From the NCBI GenBank assembly GCA_002005505.1, contig MVGU01001722.1, forward strand, positions 35,001-47,500: a stretch of DNA of 12,500 nucleotides. Reading direction: 5' to 3'. The notes beneath the pieces were generated by a model. It made no database searches, was not told where the DNA came from, and saw only the letters and a program-made list of their open reading frames with translations. Positions 1 to 12,500 of this stretch are shown in pieces. Every line of letters starts with the position of its first letter. The first letter of the stretch is position 1. The translations under genes and the position numbers were made by a program. Source of the stretch: Botryococcus braunii (Eukaryota > Chlorophyta > Trebouxiophyceae).

Positions 1-183
1 AGCGCACTGGCAACTTCCCAACATGGCCAAAGGTTGAAAACGATCGACGAAATCTCATCCCGTCTTGTAGCTGTCCACAATATTCAAATGGTCCTTAGGA
101 CACATCGAGGTTAATTAATCTATTACAATGGAAGAAAAGAAAGACGATAACAGGACTTATCATACTTCCCAGATAGAGATTTC

Positions 184-252
184 ACGTTTAAGGTCCATAT
201 AATAGCTGCATCTGACTTACGTTTTAGGTACATATAAAAGCTGCATCTGACT
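184..252. repeat. 35-bp tandem duplication (two copies)
   Basis: ACGTTTAAGGTCCATATAAT (184) and ACGTTTTAGGTACATATAAA (219) begin two 34-35 bp copies that both end AGCTGCATCTGACT (217 and 252). Nothing else recognisable is seen in 1-480. Confidence 0.7.
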
Positions 253-488
253 ATCGTCTTTGCAGCACAATTACAGATACGACGGGCGTGGCGACGCCGA
301 AGAGCTATATGGACGAGACATTTATACAACGAAGTCGCATAATGTCCACGACAACCTATCTCTACTGTGTGAAGCTCACATTCGAAACCGGCAGAGATGA
401 TCTGACTTGCAATTCTCGGTGTTTATTAGATTTGCCTTCAGCAGCTACAAAGACCCTGTATTTAAAAGGGTCAGCCCACTCAATTAAG

Positions 489-490
<2 letters not shown>

Positions 491-554
<64 letters not shown>

Positions 555-578
555 AACAAACAACACACACACACACAA

Positions 579-631
<53 letters not shown>

Positions 632-733
632 AGAGAGAGAGAAGAGAGAGAGAAGAGAGAGAGAGCGAGAGCGAGCGAGCGAGCCAGCGACGGGGAGAGG
701 AAGAGAGAGGAAGGGGAGAAGGGGGGGGGGGGA
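491..733. repeat. Compound (AC)n-(AG)n-purine/G tract
   Basis: (AC)n from 491 to about 546, degenerate AC to 576, AG-rich 580-664, GAGC repeats to about 690, then purine-rich sequence ending in a G run at 720-732. All reading frames over it are low-complexity shadows. Confidence 0.95.
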
Positions 734-739
734 ACACGG

Positions 740-1500
740 GCTTATGCACATACACAGGATACTAGTACTTATTAGGAGTCGGCTGGGCATATCCTACAAT
801 ACTTAAGGAAGCTTCAAGACCTGCGGCCACCTGGCCTGAAAGTACAGCATTTCAGAAATAGGTTGCAGCTCTCCATGGCCGGATAGCCAGCAAAGGCGAA
901 CGTGCATGCAGCAAATCTGGTTCTTCCTGCTACCCCGCTTGGTCGGCTTCACTCTTTACACTAGTAGAAAAATCGCTCTTAATCGAATCGGAATCGGCGC
1001 CGAATCTCAGTACGATTATCGAAAAATTTCAGATCGAGTTCAGTAGGCTGCGGACGGTCGGCGGACTGAGTCTGGTCTGAAAATTTTAGTGCGATTTCAG
1101 TTTCGGCCAATTTCAGATTCATTTACGAGACAAATCAGTCGGAATTCAGATCTTCTCGATCTCAATCGGTACTGAAATCCATCGAATTCGATTCTGGTTC
1201 TGAACTGAATCTATGATGTCGATATGGTTAAATGTACGGTGACGAGACATCTCTACAGCAGAAGTACAAGTGCAGAAACATGTGCTGGGACACTGTGCCA
1301 CTGATGCCATTATCACCAGCTGAACATGATTGTGGTGGTAATGGCATACAGTGACAAAGTACCCCCCACACATGTTCCTGCACTCATACTTCTAGATCTG
1401 CTGTACAGATGGCTCGTCACCATACAAGATTACACGGTGATATATATAATGGGACTTGAATCCACCCACCATTCCAGCCATGCCCCACCCATATTGTTGT
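740..1500. other. No gene seen; degenerate GAATC/TTTCAG-rich stretch at 960-1215
   Basis: Between about 960 and 1215 short words such as GAATCGGAATC, TTTCAGAT and GAATTC recur in diverged form, suggesting an old decayed tandem repeat. ATCGAATTCGAT is a 12-bp palindrome near 1182. No convincing exon in 740-1500. Confidence 0.4.
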
Positions 1501-1724
1501 ATAATGCATGACAGTATAGAAAACACAGTTGCACAAGTGGAAAAACGAAGGAGTGAGGCAAAGCAGGCAATTGCAAGAAGTGCAGACGGTGGAATAATTA
1601 TTAATATGTGGTCCAAGAATAAACTTCAGCAAATTTACAAGGGGTGCAATCTTGCACCAAGCCCCATGACTCTCAAACTGGCAGCCGTAGATCAACTGGA
1701 GCGCTTACGCCAACTGTACGGGTG
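1501..1724 (+). CDS. Candidate isolated + strand exon, product unknown
   Basis: Open in one frame and unlike a repeat shadow: 'VAQVEKRRSEAKQAIARSAD', 'GGIIINMWSKNKLQQIYKGC' and 'TLKLAAVDQLERLRQLYG', with charged helical content and a Leu pattern suggesting a short coiled coil. Possible acceptors are AGTATAG or GACAG near 1515; a possible donor is GTGCCC just before a 17-C run. No partner exons were identified. Confidence 0.3.
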
Positions 1725-1751
1725 CCCCCCCCCCCCCCCCCAAAAAAAAAA
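1725..1751. repeat. Homopolymer C17 then A10
   Basis: Seventeen C (1725-1741) followed by ten A (1742-1751). Lengths are prone to sequencing error. Confidence 0.9.
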
Positions 1752-2018
1752 TCTAGCTGAGCAAACACCACATTCGACGTTCAAGAAGCATATTGCAAAC
1801 CCCTCAACCGTTGCAATATTAATACAGTAGCCTCCGCAGTCATTAAGGGTCCGTCCAGCAAGGGTCTGACAGAGCTGCATGTAATGCACGATTATAGTCG
1901 CAATCTATGCACGAATGGAACGGCTCGCAGTATCTTCCTTCATGCTGCCACGACTGACATCTTGACAGTGCCTCAGGCTATATGCTATACTCCAGAAGTA
2001 GGCATATCGCAAGGCCCC

Positions 2019-2099
2019 TCATACAGGCCCCTGTGAGCGTAACCTTCTGGTGGATCTCCAAGGAACGGATGCAGGTTTTGGACGGCAATCCAACACGTC
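2019..2099 (-). CDS. Possible terminal exon of the minus-strand gene
   Basis: Acceptor GGTCTTGCAG in phase 0 fits the donor at 2714. It opens '[20 protein letters not shown]' and reaches TGA after 26 codons. The intron would span the compound microsatellite at 2174-2580. No polyadenylation signal was recognised nearby, so this is only a candidate. Confidence 0.2.
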   Translation of the reverse strand, partial: DVLDCRPKPASVPWRSTRRLRSQGPV

Positions 2100-2149
2100 C
2101 TGCAAGACCCGTAACCGGCAGGACCTTGGCTATAGCTAAATGCATAGGC

Positions 2150-2202
2150 CAGCCACAAGAGAGTAGCGAAGTGCCCCCCCCCCCCCCCAAAATTCCCCCC
2201 CA

Positions 2203-2258
<56 letters not shown>

Positions 2259-2470
2259 ACGCACGCACCCACGCACACGCACGCACACACAGACAGACAC
2301 ACACATGCGCACGCACGCACGCACACACAGACAGACACACACATGCGCACGCACGCACGCACACGCACACAGACAGGCAGACAGACAGACAGACACACAC
2401 ACACAGAGAGAGACAGAGAGGGAGGGGGGGGGCAGCCACAAGAGAGTACCGTACTGGCTGTCCCCCCCCT

Positions 2471-2560
<90 letters not shown>

Positions 2561-2580
2561 AGCCCACACACGCACACATT
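2150..2580. repeat. Compound microsatellite with duplicated anchor
   Basis: CAGCCACAAGAGAGTA occurs at 2150 and 2433, each followed by a C run and then (CA)n (2204-2257 and 2474-2552). Between them lie CGCACGCA and CAGACAGA mixes, including a 38-bp unit present twice around 2284-2362. Confidence 0.9.
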
Positions 2581-2713
2581 CGTGGCAGTAAAAACCTCTA
2601 ACATATCCTTAAACAGACACATTGTGGCAATATACATGCAATCATGGAGGCACATTGTGGCATGTCAATATGGCTGTACAGGCATGTCAACCAGCGCCCG
2701 AGAAGTTTCTCAC

Positions 2714-8688
<5,975 letters not shown>

Positions 8689-8941
8689 TGTAAAATATTA
8701 AAGAACAAGGGAGGAATCTAGTCTAGGAGACATTTATTGTGTTGTCGTCTTCCTGCAATGTCGGTCTCGACTTGCTGACTCAGGGGGCACGAAGCCTGCG
8801 TTACGTGACGCGCGTCTCGTTTCACAATCGGGTTCGAAAACTGAGGTTCGGTATTTTCGACTGGGATGTATGGAGTCAAGTAGTATCACTGCTCACAGAA
8901 GGGTTCAGGGTTGATAGTTGATTATCTTAGGATGACCAGTT
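8689..8941. promoter_or_regulatory. Divergent intergenic region, putative shared promoter
   Basis: 253 bp between the predicted ATG of the minus-strand gene (8688) and that of the transposase (8942). It contains TTACGTGAC (8801-8809, a CRE/bZIP-like core) running into the perfect palindrome GACGCGCGTC (8807-8816), the most CpG-rich spot nearby. AT-rich TTTAATATTTTACA lies directly before the minus ATG. No clear TATA box is seen for the plus gene, and no CACTA-type end is seen here. The promoter role is inferred from gene layout only. Confidence 0.4.
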
Positions 8942-9729
8942 ATGTCCGTCGATGGGGCACACATAAATCCTAGGTGGAAAGATTTGGAGCGACCCTATCC
9001 TGGGGTCGAAGAAGTATGGCGGTGTCCTTGGTGCTTAGAATTCTGTCAAGGACGAAGAACCTTCTACTATGATAACCACTTTGGGGGCAATTGTTTACCC
9101 CCAACTACCCCTGCAGATAATGGCGTTGGCGGGTTAACCACGGTAACGTTACCGTGGGAACTGCCAGACGGTAAACATTTGGTGCCGACTGCTGTTTTGA
9201 GAGTCCAACGGATGGGGATATCTCACTTTTCCTTTAATCATGTGTTTGTACATGCAGGAGGAAGCCACGAGGGATTTGGGTCACAGATTCTGCCAGAGGG
9301 TCGGAATATGGAGCAACACGACCAGGGCCTGAAAGATTTTTTGTTACAATTCATGAGCGTTGTTGGTGGGCAAGACCTACTGGGACCCGATCATTCTGCA
9401 AGAGGTCCAGCGACCCTTCTGTATCCTAGTGCAAGATGCACGACAGAAGAAGCGGTAGCAATCCTCAGCGACTGGAAACAGTCGTATAGGATACCCAATG
9501 AGGCGCTTGCCCATCTCTTTCAGATCTTAAAGAATGTTTTGCTTCCTGAGCAGAACAGCATTCCCAGTCAATGTATTTGTGCCGGAAGGTCGTTGGGAAA
9601 CAAGAGCTGTGGTCTTTCACATTTACTGTTTGCCCCACCGGAGCCCACCATTGGCAACCAATTCATCCATCAGACTACCAGCTCCATAAGGATGATACAC
9701 GTCCTTGTGGATGCCCCCGATTTCGCACA
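8942..9729 (+). CDS. TNP2-like exon 1: C2HC finger and N-terminal transposase segment
   Basis: Starts at ATG 8942. A zinc-finger-like pattern Cys28-x2-Cys31-x14-His46-x4-Cys51 (CPWC...H....C) lies near the N terminus and probably binds DNA. Residues about 160-210 (LLYPSARCTTEEAVAILSDW and on) match the segment that precedes the catalytic core in TNP2 proteins. The first frame runs to about 9568; the family pattern then continues in the frame of 9571 (YLCRKVVGKQ, CPTGAHHW, CGCPRF), with cysteines at 9631, 9706 and 9712. The exon ends at 9729 before GTAACC, in phase 0. The first frame stays open to 9733 by chance, which hides the slip. Confidence 0.75.
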
Positions 9730-10501
9730 GTAACCGTGAACGGAAGAACTCATTATTAGCCTTGGAACGTGCGCCACTAACCCTAATTCCGTCCCTGTTG
9801 GCATGGTGATGTTGCATGTAAATCTGTGACAGTGTACATAGGACCGTTGGTTTTTGTTTAAATTTGTTCATAGACATGTTCCCTTAATAATGTGTGGGAT
9901 TAGGTTATATACTATCTGGGAGTGGAGCAGGTTCTCCAAACAGCATTTGCAGATCCCTTGACGTATCCGGCATTTCTCAAGGGCCAGCGACCTGGGCCAG
10001 GCCAATATTGCAGTTCTAATGAGGCTAATCGACTTCGGCGTCTTACTCATGGAAGGGCATGGAGTTCACAGTGCATCATGATTCAGCTTGGCTTCGACGA
10101 ATGCAAGGCTCATAACGCAGTCAATACATTCAAGGGGACCTTGGGAGTACTGTTGCTCAGGTGTGTTAATCTAAGGAGCTAGGTATATGTTTGTGGCGGT
10201 TTTGGCAAAGTAGGTGGATTGGTAGTACTTAACACTGGATATACTTAACACAAGCATACTTGCGACATTTTGTGGCAATTCATGTTGCAGGCAGCAGAAT
10301 CTCCCGGATGAAATCATGGGGTTACAGAGGATGACGCACATCCTAGCTGTTTTGTCAGGCGACTTTCCAACATATGAAGCTCTTTGGGACATATGTGGTG
10401 AAGATTTGCATGCTTGTGGAACACACGGTACGTGTCAAAATAACAACAAACCATTGAAACGACTTGTTAGACATTGCAGCCTGCAGGTTGTGTCTTTGTG
10501 T

Positions 10502-10588
<87 letters not shown>

Positions 10589-11777
10589 GTAGGTAATGAT
10601 TAGTTATTTATTGTGTGTGTATGTGGCTGTGGCTGTGTTGCCCCCGCCCCGCCCCGGGGGGGGGGGGGGGACATGGAAGGTGTGTAAAGTCCTGATGACT
10701 TGAGCCCATCGTATTGCAGGTGTGATAGTACAGCCGACTCTTCAAGATAGCCGGAGGAATGCCCACATGTTCTGCCACCTTTGCGGTTGCCTGTCCTGAA
10801 CACATGCATAGCAGCAGATGCCAAGGCTAGGGGGCAAATGTTGATGCAGCAGCCCGGCTTCAACAGGCTTCGCATTTGCTATCAGTGTAGAATGGAGTGC
10901 AAGCTGATCAATGGTTTCCACCGTCCTGTTGGTTATACTCAGCCAGTCCCTTGCGGTTCCTCTTCAGCAGAAACACGTGGGTACAGCTTTAGCATGGCAA
11001 AGGAGAAATGTGTGCGAAAGCCACGTGGAGGTCCCCCATTGAAAAGAAAGAAGACAGCAGCAGAAATTCGTCAAGAGGCAGATGTGGCCCAACAGCAGCG
11101 ACTCGAAGACATGGCAGAAGGCCGCTTAACAGCACAAGAGCCCCGCTCAGTTGTCCCAGGCAACGTCTTTTATGGATTGTCACCATTTTTCTCCCATCTT
11201 CATTACATGAGCATGGCCAATGCATTCACCCAGCCCTTTGCCCATGCATTCCTGTTGGGGATCTTTAAGAACTTATGGAGAGACCTCCTGGGAAAAGGGA
11301 AAGGTTTCCTTGCGCCGTCCTTACAGATCAGTCCAGCAAAAAAGAAGGCGCTTTCGAGTCGTGCTGCCGCAGTAGTTCTGCATCCATCTTTCGGGTCCGA
11401 ATCGAGGGACATCGTGCAGCACCTGAAGACATTCAAGATTGAAGAGTGTGCCAGATGGTTGCTCAATGTGCTTCCCCTCATCCTTCCACCATTGCCTGAC
11501 GGTGAACAAATAGTTGAGGACCCCCACATCAGGAAGTTCATCGGGCTTCTGTTGCGGTTGGGAGAGTTCCACTGGTCCCAAAACTGTTTCTCTTCAGAAG
11601 AAGAATTCAGTGCAGCAGTTACTCAGTCAGCCATGCAACTTCTTCGCCTTGGCAAATTGCTGGAACAGGTGCGTTGGCATGGAGTAACAGTTTACACGGC
11701 TGTGCGGGAACGGGAAATAAGGCGGTGCACCTGGCATGACGTATTGCGGCACAGTGATTTCCTCGTGTGTGTGTGCA

Positions 11778-11874
<97 letters not shown>

Positions 11875-12500
11875 TCGTCGTATTTAATGTAATGTTGGTT
11901 CAAACCACAGTGAAGCACATTGTGGCCCGAAGAATGTGTGAGTCTACCTCATTTACCAAGGGCTGTGATGTCGATCGATGGCAATGTGGTGTAGAAATCT
12001 CATGTTGGATGAACATGCGTTGATTGGGCTGAATAATGTGTGTCTGCTACAATGGGTTGAGTGTTGTGCAGGGTTTTCAACCTGACAAGCCGGCAACCGA
12101 GCAAGATTGCAAGCTTTGCACTGCAAACATGCACTTCTTGTCGTGCAGTTTACCATGTCAGCTCATGGAAATGGGCCACACAGCCCAGTTCTCTGAGTTG
12201 TTTGTTGAGCGTGGCATGCAAAAAGCCAAGCATCATGCAAAGAACAACCCTGCAGAACCTGCGAAGACGCTTGTCAACGAACTGCTACACAAGCATGCTA
12301 AGACTGCCTTGCTGCTAAATGGATCAGACATTGGCCACGTTGCCTGGAAAGAAATCTGCAGAGACTTGGAAGAAAGCTGCGATGCAGCACGTCCTCTGGA
12401 CCTACTAGGCAGCTGCAAAAACTTCGATCCCTTTGCAGACCCAGCGCTGCTTCGACGCATTAAGTCCCTTGTCAGGAACCACAGCGATATGGATGAGTCA
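8942..12500 (+). CDS. En/Spm (CACTA)-type TNP2-like transposase, five exons, two frame breaks, 3' end outside window
   Basis: TNP2-type transposases cut and paste CACTA elements in the nucleus with an RNase H-like DDE core. My model: exons 8942-9729, 9904-10160, 10291-10427, 10720-11668 and 12072->12500, joined by four GT-AG introns whose phases all agree. Family hallmarks appear in the expected order: 'YRIPNEALAHLFQILKNVL', a Cys cluster 'CPTGAHHW...PCGCPRF', 'YYLGVEQVLQ', 'NLPDEI', 'AADAKAR' followed by 'CYQC', 'FAHAFLLGIFKNLW', and 'NMHFLSC...ELFVERGMQ'. The frame slips by one missing base (or two extra) near 9568 and again near 10788, so this copy is probably defective unless these are sequence errors. 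ATG 8942 is chosen because TGA at 8933 closes the frame just upstream. Family assignment comes from remembered motif patterns, not a search; I am fairly sure of the family and less sure of the exact intron edges. Confidence 0.82.
9138..9157. repeat. Perfect 20-bp palindrome inside transposase exon 1
   Basis: CCACGGTAACGTTACCGTGG reads the same on both strands. Flanks GGCGGGTT (left) and GAACTGCC (right) extend it imperfectly. It lies in coding sequence for TTVTLPW. Confidence 0.9.
9730..9903 (+). other. TNP2-like intron 1 (174 bp)
   Basis: Donor GTAACC and acceptor ATTAG, phase 0. Splicing joins 'CPRFRT' to 'VIYYLGVEQVLQ', restoring the usual TNP2 order of a Cys-rich segment followed by a 'YY-G-xx-LQ' stretch. 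In-frame stops at 9757 and 9901 are removed. The acceptor lacks a strong pyrimidine tract, so it is supported mainly by phase and motif continuity. Confidence 0.65.
9904..10160 (+). CDS. TNP2-like exon 2
   Basis: Encodes 'YYLGVEQVLQTAFADPLTY', then 'RLTHGRAW' and 'LGFDECKAHNAVNTFKGTLG', which corresponds to the 'LGL..DGfnPFG' region of plant TNP2 just before the 'NLP' block. The canonical DG-NPFG residues are diverged here (DECKAHNAVNTF). It ends 'CTC AG|GTGTGT' in phase 2, and the next exon supplies G to make Arg. Confidence 0.75.
10161..10290 (+). other. TNP2-like intron 2 (130 bp)
   Basis: Donor GTGTGT, acceptor CATGTTGCAG, phase 2. Joining gives 'LGVLLLRQQNLPDEIMGL', matching the 'WPV-L--YNLPPE-' pattern of TNP2 proteins. 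This is one of the best supported introns in the window. Confidence 0.8.
10291..10427 (+). CDS. TNP2-like exon 3 (NLP block)
   Basis: Encodes 'QQNLPDEIMGLQRMTHILAV', then 'LSGDFPTYEALWDICGEDLH' and 'ACGTHG'. The 'NLP-E' start and the hydrophobic strand followed by a Gly and Pro match the region of TNP2 just before the first catalytic strand ('NLPPE.......L..IIPGP..P'). The exon ends with one base of a Gly codon before a strong donor, G|GTACGT (phase 1). Confidence 0.75.
10428..10719 (+). other. TNP2-like intron 3 (292 bp) with (GT)n and a G run
   Basis: Donor GTACGT at 10428, acceptor GTATTGCAG ending 10719, phase 1. It holds an interrupted (GT)n tract at about 10495-10585 and a run of 15 G at 10656-10670, directly after a short C-rich stretch (CCCCGCCCCGCCCC) with which the G run could pair. 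Confidence 0.65.
10495..10585. repeat. (GT)n microsatellite, interrupted
   Basis: GT repeats with GTAT and GGTG interruptions, within transposase intron 3. Confidence 0.95.
10720..11668 (+). CDS. TNP2-like exon 4: catalytic core region
   Basis: Opens with 'GVIVQPTLQDSRRNAHMFCH' in the frame set by exon 3, which stops at TGA 10797. The family pattern resumes one frame over with 'NTCIAADAKARGQM' (candidate first catalytic Asp codon at 10817) and 'CYQCRMEC', so a base is missing near 10788. Further on come a basic stretch 'PLKRKK' (possible nuclear signal), 'GNVFYGLSPFFSHLHY', 'PFAHAFLLGIFKNLWRDLL' and 'EFHWSQNCFSSEEEF'. In many TNP2 proteins the 'FAHAFLLG' helix reads 'D.MH...G' and carries the second Asp, which is not seen here. 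Ends CAG|GTGCGT, phase 0. Confidence 0.75.
11669..12071 (+). other. TNP2-like intron 4 (403 bp) with long (GT)n
   Basis: Donor GTGCGT after CAG, acceptor GTTGTGCAG ending 12071, phase 0. A (GT)n tract of about 90 bp lies at 11781-11871. Splicing brings the Gln-ended core exon next to the C-terminal 'NMHFLSC' block. The open frame through the microsatellite is an artefact of the repeat having no stop codons. Confidence 0.7.
11781..11871. repeat. (GT)n microsatellite
   Basis: About 90 bp of perfect GT in transposase intron 4, preceded by a short GTGTGTGTGCATGC lead-in. Confidence 0.95.
12072..12500 (+). CDS. TNP2-like exon 5: C-terminal block, partial
   Basis: 143 open codons to the window edge. 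Encodes 'CKLCTANMHFLSCSLPCQLM', then 'AQFSELFVERGMQKAKHH' and 'ADPALLRRIKSLVRNHSDMD'. The 'T-N-H-L--H/S-L' plus 'E-W/F-ER' pattern is typical of the region after the catalytic helix bundle in TNP2 proteins. No stop is reached, so the gene continues to the right. Confidence 0.78.

Noticed and set aside
1..480. Possible minus-strand exon near 362-460 (RVFVAAEGKSNKHRELQ)
   Set aside because: Protein-like, but no consistent donor/acceptor pair or link to other exons could be made.
490..733. Long reading frames rich in HT, ER, VC or SL (also at 2200-2600, 3400-3620, 4700-5260, 6100-6200, 10500-10600, 11760-11870)
   Set aside because: Stop-free translations of dinucleotide repeats, open in several frames and both strands at once; not genes.
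9535..9570. A very short intron explaining the first frame break in the transposase
   Set aside because: The only GT-AG pairs nearby would give introns under 40 nt without branch-point space.
10788..10817. Programmed ribosomal frameshift at the second break
   Set aside because: No slippery heptamer or clear downstream stem-loop recognised, and a second similar break elsewhere favours decay or sequence error.

Overview
This is nuclear DNA from a eukaryote. Genes are split into many short exons with GT-AG introns, there are long (CA)n, (GA)n and (GT)n microsatellites, and no bacterial-style operons. The species cannot be told from the sequence. Green or charophyte algae and other protists fit the transposase type best, but this is a guess.

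The right third (8942 to beyond 12500, + strand) holds a recognisable En/Spm (CACTA, CMC superfamily) TNP2-type transposase gene. I rebuilt it as five exons joined by four in-phase GT-AG introns. In order it carries an N-terminal C2HC finger, a TNP2 N-terminal segment, a Cys-rich 'CPxG...CGCPRF' segment, the 'NLP' block, the 'AAD..AR' RNase H-like strand with a CxxC insert, the 'HAFLLG..KNLW' helix and a C-terminal 'NMHFL' block. Two frame breaks (near 9568 and 10788) suggest a decayed copy or assembly indels. The gene runs off the window.

The left part (about 2700-8688, - strand) holds a second gene, transcribed divergently from the transposase across a 253-bp gap. I do not recognise its product. 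Its exons were found by chaining splice sites with matching phase. The 5' part (exons 1-3) encodes a conserved-looking basic/helical region. The 3' part is an array of short, mostly phase 0-0 exons related to each other, many with the same CATGCAG acceptor and with Gln-rich ends at the donor. This array grew by nested tandem duplications: a recent ~950-bp unit in two copies, a ~232-bp sub-unit, and an older block duplication. One duplicated exon has an in-frame TGA.

The long microsatellites lie in predicted introns or in non-coding sequence to the left. They read (UG)n or (CU)n in the sense of the local gene: CA/GA on the + strand left of the divergent promoter, GT on the + strand right of it. 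The far left (1-2600) is mostly repeats and low-complexity DNA, with one plausible + strand exon at about 1501-1724.

A working idea, not proven, is that both genes belong to one CACTA-like element: a transposase plus a divergent accessory (TNPA-like) gene of unusual modular structure. The element's ends are not visible.
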